A stretch of DNA of 64,000 nt from Dyadobacter sp. MSC1_007 (GTDB lineage: Bacteria; Bacteroidota; Bacteroidia; Cytophagales; Spirosomataceae), in NCBI RefSeq assembly GCF_023667495.1, contig NZ_JAMOZL010000001.1, forward strand, positions 248,001-312,000. Reading direction: 5' to 3'. Of this stretch, positions 51,653 to 60,029 are shown piece by piece. Under the pieces are notes generated by a model that ran no database searches, was not told where the DNA came from, and was given only the letters and a program-made list of their open reading frames with translations. The position numbers and the translations under genes are program-made. Position 1 is the first letter of the stretch, and every line of letters begins with the position of its first letter.

Positions 51653-52926
51653 GCTTCTACTACTGGATACCAAATCGGCTGATATTCGGCATACCGAACC
51701 AGTTCATAATGATCATCCACAAATTGATTGTTTCTTCTGTTAAATGTAAAATTGACGTTCTGTGCGTTACCGCGTTGGTCGTACGTCCAAACCTCGCGGT
51801 CTTTACTTCTCTGAACCTTATCCGGCGGGCCAAGAACGATATAGATCATGCCTTTATCCGTCTTCCAGCCTTCCTTGTAAGTGGTAAAAAGCTGATTGGC
51901 TTCTTCCACGCGTCCGTAGAACGAGCGGATAGATTGTTGAGCCAGCGGCGCATTGCCGTTCATTAACGTGAGCCAGTATTTATCCAGCGCTTTTTTATAA
52001 TCTTCCGCTTTCTTGATCTCGTTAATCTCGTTGTTCGTGCTCATGTAAAGCAGTGGTCCCAGCAGCATTTGCGGGCGTGTTACTTTCGGAAAGCGCTCGT
52101 TTACCACCAATATTCCGAGACCTTCCGACTGAGTAGTATCGGCAAAAACATTGTAAAGGCCTTCCTTGGTGAATTGGAGCGGCTGGTTGGTGCTGATCGT
52201 AAATGTGCTGTCCACTTCCAGTGATTTGTTGACCGGTTTGGCTGCCACATTCATGGGCGATCCGGCTGCTTCGAAATCGTGGTTGTAGTAATAAACATGC
52301 AGTTGATCACTGCCTTCGCCAGCCTTTTTTAGTGTAAACTGCTCGTTTACATTGACATAATGCCGCTGTAATGGCTGGCTGGAATTGCCGACATATACGC
52401 CATACGTCTGATTTACTGATGTTTTCTTAAACCGGATGGTCAGGTCGTTGAGGACTTTTTTCAGTGTTCCGGTCTGACTTATTTCGCTGAGCAGAACCCC
52501 GTAATCGCGATTTGGGCTTTTGAGATCGTAAGCGATCACGATTTTCTCGCCGATCTGCGAAACATTAGTTGAATCGAGCTTTACATTGCCGTAACCAAGT
52601 CTTTCCCGCGTTCCGTAGTCGGAATAGATGACGTAGTTAAGGTTGTATATTTTGATAAAATCCTGTGGAGAAATGGCGTTTTTACCTTTGAAAGCATCCA
52701 CATACAGGTATACTTTCACCTGCGTCGTGTCTTTCAATAAGTATTTGCTTTGGATCGCTACCAATGTCAGCTCCTCGTTAACCGGCGCCGACATTTGTTG
52801 CTGCTGCTGTTCCGTTGGCCTTACCTGCGCTTCGGGTAATTGCTTCATTGACTTATTGGATGAGGCGCAACCGGCCATCACCAAAACGGACATTATATAG
52901 ATGCAAAAGCTAAAATTTGTTCTCAT
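51628..52926 (-). CDS. GWxTD domain lipoprotein
   Basis: A 432-residue protein from ATG 52926 with a lipoprotein signal (MRTNFSFCIYIMSVLVMAGC, lipid Cys in MAGCASS). The C-terminal GWxTD domain is marked by EGWKTDKGMIYIVLGPPDKV and REVWTYD. The domain is common in Bacteroidota and Acidobacteria and its function is unknown. The mature protein should sit on the periplasmic or outer face of a membrane. It overlaps the rlmB start by 25 bases; the pairing with an rRNA methylase is probably positional. Confidence 0.9.
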   Translation of the reverse strand: MRTNFSFCIYIMSVLVMAGCASSNKSMKQLPEAQVRPTEQQQQQMSAPVNEELTLVAIQSKYLLKDTTQVKVYLYVDAFKGKNAISPQDFIKIYNLNYVIYSDYGTRERLGYGNVKLDSTNVSQIGEKIVIAYDLKSPNRDYGVLLSEISQTGTLKKVLNDLTIRFKKTSVNQTYGVYVGNSSQPLQRHYVNVNEQFTLKKAGEGSDQLHVYYYNHDFEAAGSPMNVAAKPVNKSLEVDSTFTISTNQPLQFTKEGLYNVFADTTQSEGLGILVVNERFPKVTRPQMLLGPLLYMSTNNEINEIKKAEDYKKALDKYWLTLMNGNAPLAQQSIRSFYGRVEEANQLFTTYKEGWKTDKGMIYIVLGPPDKVQRSKDREVWTYDQRGNAQNVNFTFNRRNNQFVDDHYELVRYAEYQPIWYPVVEAWRNGSIR

Positions 52927-52998
52927 GTACGTGTTTTCATCATTTGTCAAATAACGAAGTAACGGGCAAAATTACCCAATAAAACGGTAATAAAATTT

Positions 52999-53889
52999 TT
53001 ATTCTGCGGTCTTGCCTCCCCGTGCATTATTCCTGACCTGTTCTTCAATCACATCCCATTGATCGTCAGTTACTTCTTTCAGGAAATTGAACTGCCCGGC
53101 GGCAAGGACTTCGCCACCATCCAGGGTAATTACCTCTCCCGTCATATACGCAGAAAAATCGGACATTAGATAAGCTGCCAGGTTGGTTAATTCCTGATGC
53201 TCACCGGTACGGGCGAGGGGAATGCGGTTTTCAAATGAAAACTTTTTAGTAAGCTCTTTCGGAAAAAGCCTGTCCCAGGCACCTTTGGTCGGAAATGGCC
53301 CGGGAGCGATCGCATTAAGACGTATACCGTGCCGCGCCCATTCGAATGCGAGCGATTTGGTCATAGCCAGCACGCCTGCCTTCGCCATAGCCGAGGGAAC
53401 TACCCAGCCCGAGCCTGTCCAGGCATAAGTGGTGGAGATATTGAGTACGGTTCCTTTGATATTGTTTTCGATCCAGTACTTGCCCAGCGCAAGTGTGAAG
53501 TAATAGGTGCCGCGGAGAACGATATCGACAACGGTATCCACTGCCTTGTACGATAGCCGTTCGGTAGGGCTGATAAAGTTGCCAGCGGAGTTATTCGCGA
53601 GGCCATCAACCCTTCCGAATTTTTCAACGGTTTTTTGGATGACGTTTTCAATTTGCTCTGGCTTGCGGACGTCGCATGTGACATAAAAGATATTTCCGCC
53701 CGTACTTTCAGTCAGTTCTTTGGCGGCTTGTTCCAGCACATCCTGTTTCCGGCTGCATATGACGACATTTGCGCCCAATTTCATGAAATAGGCCGACATG
53801 GACTTCCCAAGCCCTGTTCCGCCGCCCGTTACGATGATCGTCTTGCCATTAAGCGCTCCTTCGCGCAGCATTCCTTCGTTGTATGTCAT
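52999..53889 (-). CDS. SDR-family oxidoreductase, 2,4-dienoyl-CoA reductase-like
   Basis: A 296-residue short-chain dehydrogenase with the nucleotide loop TGGGTGLG (about 21-28), NNSAGNFISPTERLS and a VDIVLRGTYYFT block. In the usual YxxxK site the Tyr is replaced (PSAMAKAG), as in the peroxisomal and mitochondrial 2,4-dienoyl-CoA reductase branch, which uses other residues. It likely reduces dienoyl-CoA esters in breakdown of unsaturated fatty acids. No other beta-oxidation gene is close. Confidence 0.88.
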   Translation of the reverse strand: MTYNEGMLREGALNGKTIIVTGGGTGLGKSMSAYFMKLGANVVICSRKQDVLEQAAKELTESTGGNIFYVTCDVRKPEQIENVIQKTVEKFGRVDGLANNSAGNFISPTERLSYKAVDTVVDIVLRGTYYFTLALGKYWIENNIKGTVLNISTTYAWTGSGWVVPSAMAKAGVLAMTKSLAFEWARHGIRLNAIAPGPFPTKGAWDRLFPKELTKKFSFENRIPLARTGEHQELTNLAAYLMSDFSAYMTGEVITLDGGEVLAAGQFNFLKEVTDDQWDVIEEQVRNNARGGKTAE

Positions 53890-53970
53890 GGGAATTGATT
53901 TACTGATCTGACAAAAGTGAAAACTGTTCTAAAAATGTTATATTTTGAAAGTAAAACAAATCATTCACAA

Positions 53971-54681
53971 ATGAGCGAGGTTAAGGAAATAATGAACCAG
54001 CTGGCGGCGCTTGGAAGCGAGCAGACGTTGAAAACTTTCAGGAACCACGGGGCTGTGGAGCCATTGTATGGTGTAAAAGTGGGGGACATGAAGCAGATTT
54101 TGAAAAAACATAAAAACGACCATCAACTGGCCCTGGATCTTTTCAAAACCGGAAATTCGGATGCAATGTACCTGGCGGGACTAATGTCTAAACCCGCATT
54201 GATGACGCCTGCGATTCTTGACGAATGGATCGAAGGTGCAAGCTGGTACATGATCAGCGAATATACCGTGGCCTGGAATGCAGCTGAAAGTCCTTATAAA
54301 TTTGAAATGGCGCGAAAATGGATCGAGTCAGAAGACGAACTGACAGCGGATGCCGGTTGGGCTACCTGGGGCTGCATTCTGGCTCTTACTCCTGACGACG
54401 AACTTGACAAAGCTGAAATAGAACAGTTGCTCGACCGTGTCGAACGAGAAGTACATAGCGCCCAAAACCGTGTGCGCTATGTAATGAATGGCTTTGTGAT
54501 TGCCGTGGGATCCTATTATGCGCCGCTGGCCGAAAAGGCGATGAAAGTAGGCAAAAGGATCGGTAAGGTGTCTGTCAATATGGGTGATACTGCCTGCAAA
54601 GTCCCGTTTGCACCGGATTATATCCAGAAAGTCTGGGATTTGGGAAAACTTGGGCAGAAGCGTAAACAAGTGAGGTGCTAG
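53971..54681 (+). CDS. DNA alkylation repair protein, AlkD-like
   Basis: A 236-residue HEAT-like helical protein from ATG 53971; the longer frame upstream is not conserved-looking. Segments such as GVKVGDMKQILKK, DEWIEGASWYMISEYTVAW and MNGFVIAVGSYYAPLAEKA match the DNA alkylation repair family. AlkD removes alkylated bases without base flipping; this subgroup may have related or other roles. It converges with pyrB, 5 bases apart. Confidence 0.88.
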   Translation: MSEVKEIMNQLAALGSEQTLKTFRNHGAVEPLYGVKVGDMKQILKKHKNDHQLALDLFKTGNSDAMYLAGLMSKPALMTPAILDEWIEGASWYMISEYTVAWNAAESPYKFEMARKWIESEDELTADAGWATWGCILALTPDDELDKAEIEQLLDRVEREVHSAQNRVRYVMNGFVIAVGSYYAPLAEKAMKVGKRIGKVSVNMGDTACKVPFAPDYIQKVWDLGKLGQKRKQVRC

Positions 54682-54686
54682 TTATC

Positions 54687-55607
54687 TTACTGCTGTGCAA
54701 GGAGATACAATACCGCCATCCTTACCGCCACACCGTTTTCAACCTGGTTCAGGATAATGGAGTGACTCGAATCGGCAGCGTCGGATGAAAGCTCGACTCC
54801 CCGGTTTATAGGTCCCGGGTGCATCAGTACGATTTCTTTGTCCAATTCATCCAGCATGGCTTTGTTAATGCCATAATACAGCGAATACTCTCTTAGCGAC
54901 GGAAAATATTTGATCTGCTGCCTTTCGAGTTGTATACGCAGCACATTGGCCACATCGCACCATTGCAGCGCTTCCCTCACATTATGTCCGATCTTCACAC
55001 CCAATTCGCCGAGATGTTTCGGGATCAGGGTCGAAGGGCCGCATACCATCACTTCTGCGCCTAGCTTTTGCAGACAAAAAATATTGGATAATGCAACCCG
55101 CGAATGTGTAATATCGCCGATAATGGCAATTTTCTTACCTGTGAGGTCTCCCAGCTTTTCGCGCATCGAGAATGCATCCAGAAGCGCTTGTGTGGGGTGC
55201 TCGTGTGTACCGTCGCCGGCATTGACCACATTGGCGGGTATGCGGGTAGAAAGGTAATGCGGTGCACCGGGACTGCTGTGGCGCATCACGATCATATCCA
55301 CCTTCATCGCCAGGATGTTGTTGACTGTATCGAGTAACGTCTCGCCCTTTTTTACTGAACTTCCTGATGCCGAGAAATTTACAACGTCGGCTGAAAGCCT
55401 TTTTTCGGCAAGTTCGAACGAGAGCCGGGTACGGGTGGAATTTTCAAAAAAAACATTGGCAATGGTAATGTCGCGAAGCGAAGGGACTTTCTTGATAGGC
55501 CGGTTAATGACTTCTTTGAATTGAGTCGCGGTATCTAAAATGGTTTGAATATCGTTCTCGTTCAGGTTTTTGATTCCAAGTAAGTGCCGGACCGAAAGTT
55601 GTGTCAT
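54687..55607 (-). CDS. pyrB: Aspartate carbamoyltransferase catalytic subunit
   Basis: A 306-residue PyrB that joins carbamoyl phosphate to aspartate in pyrimidine synthesis. FFENSTRTRLSFELA carries the carbamoyl phosphate site, HEHPTQALLD the His and Gln, and MHPGPINRGVE the C-terminal signature. No pyrI regulatory gene is next to it. A -7 element lies 24 bases upstream. It is far from pyrR in this window. Confidence 0.96.
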   Translation of the reverse strand: MTQLSVRHLLGIKNLNENDIQTILDTATQFKEVINRPIKKVPSLRDITIANVFFENSTRTRLSFELAEKRLSADVVNFSASGSSVKKGETLLDTVNNILAMKVDMIVMRHSSPGAPHYLSTRIPANVVNAGDGTHEHPTQALLDAFSMREKLGDLTGKKIAIIGDITHSRVALSNIFCLQKLGAEVMVCGPSTLIPKHLGELGVKIGHNVREALQWCDVANVLRIQLERQQIKYFPSLREYSLYYGINKAMLDELDKEIVLMHPGPINRGVELSSDAADSSHSIILNQVENGVAVRMAVLYLLAQQ

Positions 55608-55630
55608 TGGTTATATTCAAGAAAGTTTGG

Positions 55631-55638
55631 CAAAGATA
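55631..55638 (-). promoter_or_regulatory. -7 element (TATCTTTG) of pyrB
   Basis: An exact TAnnTTTG match on the minus strand, 24 bases upstream of the ATG. No attenuator or PyrR-like leader is visible in such a short untranslated region. Confidence 0.5.
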
Positions 55639-55759
55639 ATAAGGAAGCCGCCAACGAGAAAATGCATTTCTGTTTTTCGGGGCGTTGCCTGCTGTGTATT
55701 GTGTTAAAAAATTGAAACTGAGCGGGCAAAATCGCACGAATTTTATCTGCCTACTTCTT

Positions 55760-55767
55760 TATATTTG
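55760..55767 (+). promoter_or_regulatory. -7 element (TATATTTG) of the GreA/B-like small gene
   Basis: An exact TAnnTTTG match 54 bases before the ATG at 55821. Confidence 0.45.
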
Positions 55768-55820
55768 CAGCCTTTTATAGAAAAAACGCAATTTCGGTCG
55801 AAAAAACAGCAATTTAAAAT

Positions 55821-56267
55821 ATGAATAAATCCGCACTGATCCTCCATTTAAAGACATTGCTCGAAGAGCGCATGCAGGAAGCCTGGGGCGCCATGGAGGC
55901 CGCACAGGAGTCGGCGAATGATCAGGGTAAGAGCTCCATGGGCGACAAGTACGAAACATCGCGCTCCATGGGCCAGCTCGACAGGAATATGCACGCCCGC
56001 CAATACGAAGTGGCCAGGCAGGAGCGGATAATTTTGGAGAAAATCGGCGAGAGCGAGGTCTCGACTCGCACGGCAGTGGGCTCGCTTTTGCAGACAACCG
56101 CAGGATGGGTTTTTATCGCTGTGAGCCTGGGGGCCATAAAAATAGAAAATGAGACCGTTTTAGCAGTCTCATCTTCATCACCAGTTGGTGCTTCTTTATT
56201 GGGGAAAGAAGCTGGCGCTTATTTTGAATTTATGAAAAAGCAGCACAAAATACTGGCCTTGCATTAA
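55821..56267 (+). CDS. Small protein with GreA/GreB C-terminal-like domain
   Basis: A 148-residue protein. The N-terminal half is a helical, Glu-rich segment (LLEERMQEAWGAMEAAQESA ... KYETSRSMGQLDRNM), and the C-terminal half (WVFIAVSLGAIKIE and VSSSSPVGASLLGKEAGAYFEF) resembles the FKBP-like C-terminal domain of GreA/B factors that contacts RNA polymerase. It lacks the classic tip Asp-Glu pair at a coiled-coil end, so transcript cleavage is doubtful; a polymerase-binding modulator is possible. Homologues are sometimes mislabelled as 3-oxoacyl-ACP synthase. Its stop overlaps the convergent yebC stop (TTAA). Confidence 0.65.
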   Translation: MNKSALILHLKTLLEERMQEAWGAMEAAQESANDQGKSSMGDKYETSRSMGQLDRNMHARQYEVARQERIILEKIGESEVSTRTAVGSLLQTTAGWVFIAVSLGAIKIENETVLAVSSSSPVGASLLGKEAGAYFEFMKKQHKILALH

Positions 56268-56977
56268 GCCATGTTATGGTACACGCGCTGTACGTCATCG
56301 TCTTCCTCAATTCTTTCGATCAGTTTTTCCACTTCGGCAACCTCTTCCTCGCTTAGCGTCTTGGTATCGTTAGGGATACGCTCAAAGTCTGCTTCTACGA
56401 TCTCGTAGCCATTTTCTTCGAGGTAATGCTGCAATGTGCCAAATGCAGTGAATTCGCCGTATATGTTGATCAGGTTGGTTTCTTCGTCAAGGAAAATCTC
56501 TTCTCCGCCAACGTCGATCAGTTCAAATTCGAGTTCTTCGAGGTCCTTACCGGTATTTTTAATCTTGAATATACATTTCCGGTCGAAGATAAAATCGAGC
56601 ATACCCATTGTGCCGAGACTTCCGCCAAGTTTATTGAAATAGCTCCTGACGTTGGCGACTGTGCGGGTAGGGTTGTCCGTGGTGCTTTCTACCAGGATGG
56701 CGATCCCGTGGGGGCCATATCCTTCATAAACCATTTCCTTGTAATCTTCCTGATCTTTGGAAGAAGCCCTCTTAATCGCCCGCTCAACCGTTTCCTTGGG
56801 CATATTTACTGCCTTTGCATTCTGTAAAAGAACACGGAGCTTCGAATTCGTGGCCGGGTCGGCCGTGCCGCTTTTCACCGCGAGGACGATATCCTTGCCG
56901 ATCCGGGTGAAAGTTTTGGCCATCTTGTCCCACCGCTTGAACATCCGCGCCTTTCTGTATTCAAAAGCCCTTCCCAT
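56264..56977 (-). CDS. YebC/PmpR-family protein
   Basis: A 237-residue YebC protein (MGRAFEYRKARMFKRWDKMAKTF..., VYEGYGPHGIAILVEST, FDRKCIF). Members act as DNA-binding regulators or, as shown for some, as ribosome-linked factors that ease translation of proline-rich stretches; which applies here is unknown. Length and all blocks are normal. It is a single gene, its stop overlapping that of the GreA/B-like gene by 4 bases. Confidence 0.95.
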   Translation of the reverse strand: MGRAFEYRKARMFKRWDKMAKTFTRIGKDIVLAVKSGTADPATNSKLRVLLQNAKAVNMPKETVERAIKRASSKDQEDYKEMVYEGYGPHGIAILVESTTDNPTRTVANVRSYFNKLGGSLGTMGMLDFIFDRKCIFKIKNTGKDLEELEFELIDVGGEEIFLDEETNLINIYGEFTAFGTLQHYLEENGYEIVEADFERIPNDTKTLSEEEVAEVEKLIERIEEDDDVQRVYHNMA

Positions 56978-57094
56978 ACTTATAATGTATTAGTAGTTAT
57001 TTTTAATGTTGGTACCTTGGTATTGTCAATTGTGCCGCAAATTTATAAAAACGGTCAATATCAGGTAAAATAAATTCTTTCAACTCATATTTTA

Positions 57095-57550
57095 ATGGAT
57101 TTGCAATTAAACTGGCGCTTTCAAACGTTCGGAGAGCTGACCAATGACGAGCTGTATGCGATACTCAGGCTGAGAAGTGAGGTTTTTGTACTCGAACAGC
57201 GATGCTGCTTTCTGGATATGGACAATAAGGACCAGCTCTGTTATCATCTTTCAGGATATCTCGGTGACAAGATTATGGCTTTCTCCCGGATCGTACCGGC
57301 CGGCATTTCTTACGAATATCCTTCGATAGGCAGGATCGCCGTTTCTAACCAGGGCCGCGGACAAGGGTTCGGGATAGAGCTGCTTCATGTTTCGATTGAA
57401 AAACTGGAATCGCTTTACGGCAAGACCCCAATTCGGATCGGTGCGCAATTGTATCTCAAAAAGTTTTATGAATCATTCGGATTCCGGCAGTCCGGGGACG
57501 TTTATCTGGAAGACGAGATCGAACATATCGAAATGACCCGGCCAGAATAG
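57095..57550 (+). CDS. GNAT acetyltransferase, ElaA-like
   Basis: A 151-residue protein of the ElaA branch of GNAT enzymes: LNWRFQTFGELTNDELYAIL and LRSEVFVLEQRCCFLDMDNKD near the N-terminus, IGRIAVSNQGRGQGFG as the acetyl-CoA loop, and FYESFGFRQSGDVYLEDEIEH near the end. The acceptor is unknown. It is a single gene followed by a long non-coding leader region before metF. Confidence 0.9.
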   Translation: MDLQLNWRFQTFGELTNDELYAILRLRSEVFVLEQRCCFLDMDNKDQLCYHLSGYLGDKIMAFSRIVPAGISYEYPSIGRIAVSNQGRGQGFGIELLHVSIEKLESLYGKTPIRIGAQLYLKKFYESFGFRQSGDVYLEDEIEHIEMTRPE

Positions 57551-57790
57551 CACAAAATACAAAAAATGTAGCCTTTTGGGGAATGATTTCCCATAAGTGG
57601 TGAATTAAGAAACACTGCTTGTAACCGATGAACTGGTTAATAGGGTCAAAAAACAGGATCTTTTGCTAGAATTGTAGTAACTAATCTACATTTCTCTAAA
57701 AAAAGTTTGATATAAATTGCTCGATAACGCTTTCTTTAATAATTTGGCACAGAATTTTAGTTATTAGTATTCAGTCAAGCAAATTGTTGC
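57551..57790. other. Gene-free stretch between elaA-like gene and the metF leader
   Basis: AT-rich sequence without a plausible reading frame. A weak hairpin (about 57577-57593, TGGG/CCCA with AA/TT) follows the acetyltransferase gene but lacks a T tract. No clear promoter consensus; the nearest is TTGCTTTG at 57787-57794, one mismatch. Confidence 0.5.
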
Positions 57791-57793
57791 TTT

Positions 57794-57897
57794 GGGACTG
57801 ACGCCCTGTCAGAAACCCAATTAACATTTTTGACGAACACTGATAGAGGAGGGTTTACGTGGAATGGCCTACTGTAATGCGGTAGGCCATTTTTTTG
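57794..57897 (+). ncRNA. Candidate small RNA or leader with alternative helices upstream of metF
   Basis: Helix A: GGG (57794-57796) and CTGAC (57798-57802) with GTCAG (57808-57812) and CCC (57816-57818). Helix B: AAACCC (57813-57818) with GGGTTT (57851-57856). They share CCC and cannot both form. A strong terminator follows at 57863-57897. No reading frame is present. It could be a free small RNA or an attenuator for metF, which starts 75 bases later. Confidence 0.4.
57863..57897 (+). terminator. Intrinsic terminator upstream of metF
   Basis: AATGGCCTAC (57863-57872) pairs perfectly with GTAGGCCATT (57882-57891), loop of 9, followed by a run of seven T. It lies too far from the upstream gene to be only its terminator, so it ends the candidate RNA or attenuates metF. 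Confidence 0.85.
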
Positions 57898-57971
57898 TGC
57901 CTTCTAATTGGTTTGAAGGGTGAAATCGTGTTCATTTGTAAACAATTGCGACACACCACACCATCCAGTTC

Positions 57972-58928
57972 ATGACCAAAGTTACCGAGTTCATCCGCCG
58001 CGCGGAAGGAAAGACATTATTCTCGATCGAGATCATCCCCCCTCTGAAAGGACAGAATATCAACGAATTGCTGAATTCCATCGAACCACTGATGGAATTT
58101 AAACCTCCATTTGTAGACGTTACCTATCACCGCGAGGAGCTCATCGACAGAGTAGGGCCGGACGGGACCATCGAACGCATTCCTATCAGGAAGAGGCCGG
58201 GCACTGTTGGCATTTGCGCGAGGATAATGGAGCGCTTCCATGTCGATGCCGTGCCTCATGTGATTTGCGGAGGTTTTACAAAAGATGAAACAGAGGACGT
58301 GCTCATTGATCTGCATTATCTCGGGATCGACAATGTCCTGGTGTTGCGGGGAGATCCAGAAAAATCAGCGGGTATATTTAAACCGAAAGCGGGCGGCCAT
58401 ACTTATGCGTCGGAGCTGGTGACGCAGGTCGACAATATGAACAAAGGGATTTTGCTGAATGCCGAAACCGAAATGTCGCCCACCAATTTCTGCATTGGAG
58501 TGGCGGGTTATCCGGAAAAGCATTTCGACGCAACTTCTTTCGATACTGACTATGCGCATTTGCGCAGAAAGATCGAGCTAGGCGCTAACTATATTGTAAC
58601 ACAGATGTTTTTTGACAATCAGAAATATTTCCGGTTTGTGGAAAGATGTCGTGCAGAAGGCATTACCGTTCCGATCATTCCGGGATTGAAACCTCTATCA
58701 ACTAAAAAACAATTGACTGTACTAGCCGATATTTTCCATCTGGAGTTTCCGGAAGAGCTGGTAAAAGAGGTGCAGAAATGTGATTCCGACAAGGAAGTTC
58801 GGCAGGTAGGCATTGAGTGGGGCATTCAGCAATGCAAAGAGCTGATGAGTTATGGCGTGCCGGTTTTGCATTTTTATACAATGGGTAAATCCGACAACGT
58901 AGCGCAGATAGCCCGCGGCGTATTTTAA
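57972..58928 (+). CDS. metF: 5,10-methylenetetrahydrofolate reductase
   Basis: A 318-residue MetF that makes 5-methyl-THF for methionine synthesis. FSIEIIPPLKG near residue 19 holds the catalytic Glu, VDVTYHRE and VLVLRGDPEK (about 120) bind folate and FAD, and GANYIVTQMFFDNQKYF is the C-terminal block. The start is the ATG after TCC AGT TC; no closer promoter consensus was found, which fits transcription through the structured leader. It is single. Confidence 0.95.
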   Translation: MTKVTEFIRRAEGKTLFSIEIIPPLKGQNINELLNSIEPLMEFKPPFVDVTYHREELIDRVGPDGTIERIPIRKRPGTVGICARIMERFHVDAVPHVICGGFTKDETEDVLIDLHYLGIDNVLVLRGDPEKSAGIFKPKAGGHTYASELVTQVDNMNKGILLNAETEMSPTNFCIGVAGYPEKHFDATSFDTDYAHLRRKIELGANYIVTQMFFDNQKYFRFVERCRAEGITVPIIPGLKPLSTKKQLTVLADIFHLEFPEELVKEVQKCDSDKEVRQVGIEWGIQQCKELMSYGVPVLHFYTMGKSDNVAQIARGVF

Positions 58929-58961
58929 GGATCGCGATCGGGTATTGCAGCGAGCGGTGTG

Positions 58962-59282
58962 TCACTCATAGCACACCGCAGTACCATTAGCGCTTACCAT
59001 CAGCATAGAGCTGCCGTTTCCAATCGTTTCCAGGTCGATATCGACGCCGATCACCGCATTGGCACCGAGGCGTTGCGCCTGTTCCATCATTTCGCGTATT
59101 GCAATGCTTTTGGCCTCGCGCAATCCCTGCTCGTAGGAGCCGGAGCGTCCGCCCACCACGTCGCGTATGCCTGCGAGGAAGTCCTTTACAAAATTGGCAC
59201 CGATGATGGCCTCACCATTCACCAGGCCGATGTACTTGATGATTTTTTTACCTTCGATATTCGGGGTAGTAGTAACAAGCAT
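58962..59282 (-). CDS. YbjQ/UPF0145 family protein
   Basis: A 106-residue protein with the YbjQ pattern: [20 protein letters not shown] at the start, [31 protein letters not shown] and [14 protein letters not shown]. The family forms pentamers and was named for possible heavy-metal binding; function is unknown. Length is complete. It converges with metF and stands alone. Confidence 0.92.
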   Translation of the reverse strand: MLVTTTPNIEGKKIIKYIGLVNGEAIIGANFVKDFLAGIRDVVGGRSGSYEQGLREAKSIAIREMMEQAQRLGANAVIGVDIDLETIGNGSSMLMVSANGTAVCYE

Positions 59283-59409
59283 GCGCTTTCAGGTTTGAAT
59301 TGGTGTTAAAAAGACGGGGCAAATTAAGGCATTTGAAAAAGGAGAGGCTGAAAATAATTGTTTAGCGGCAAAGTAGCACACGTTCCGGGTAAATTTTGCT
59401 TATAATCGT

Positions 59410-59417
59410 TAGTTTTG
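59410..59417 (+). promoter_or_regulatory. -7 element (TAGTTTTG) of the nitroreductase-ABC unit
   Basis: An exact TAnnTTTG match 38 bases before the ATG at 59455. Confidence 0.45.
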
Positions 59418-59454
59418 CCCTTTATCAAAAATCAGAATAGCAAATTTTATTAGA

Positions 59455-60027
59455 ATGAAACAATCCGTAGAAGTCGTTAACCATATTATTCGCAGTCGCC
59501 GCAGCATTTTCCCGCCGAGTTATATAGCCAAAGAAATTCCGCAAGAAATCATCAACAATATCCTCGAAAACGCGAACTACGCCCCAACGCACAAGCGTAC
59601 GGAGCCGTGGCGGTTTATCGTTTTCAGAGGTGAAAAATTGCAGCACCTTGCCAGCTTTTTCATGGAAAGATACCGCAATAATACCCCTGCGGAATCCTTC
59701 TCGCAAGCACGCTATGAAGCGGCCGGGGAGAAGATCCTGAAATCGGCCTGTGTGATCGTAGTCAATGCGCAGTTGCACCCGAACGACCTGCCCGAGTGGG
59801 AAGAAACTGCTGCTGTCGCCTGCGCAGTACAGAATATGTGGCTTACCGCAACCGCCTATGGAATAGGGGCTTATTGGAGTAGTCCAGGCGTTTTGAAAGA
59901 ATTGGGTGAATATCTGGGGCTGGAAGAAAACCGTAAATGCCTCGGTTTGTATTATATGGGCTATCACGAGGCACCCGAGGTTCCTGCACGCCGCACGCCC
60001 ATCGAAGAAAAAATCACCTGGGCCTGA
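59455..60027 (+). CDS. Nitroreductase-family protein, YdjA-like
   Basis: A 190-residue flavin enzyme of the small nitroreductase branch: IIRSRRSIFPPSY at the N-terminus, NYAPTHKRTEPWRFIVF near residue 41, GIGAYWSSPG near 139 and LGLYYMGYHE near the C-terminus. The substrate is unknown. It is followed after 2 bases by an ABC ATPase gene, so the two are co-transcribed. Confidence 0.9.
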   Translation: MKQSVEVVNHIIRSRRSIFPPSYIAKEIPQEIINNILENANYAPTHKRTEPWRFIVFRGEKLQHLASFFMERYRNNTPAESFSQARYEAAGEKILKSACVIVVNAQLHPNDLPEWEETAAVACAVQNMWLTATAYGIGAYWSSPGVLKELGEYLGLEENRKCLGLYYMGYHEAPEVPARRTPIEEKITWA

Positions 60028-60029
60028 TT

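Noticed and set aside
57601-57971. S-box or other known riboswitch before metF
   Set aside because: None of the conserved S-box blocks that are clear upstream of metX can be found here.
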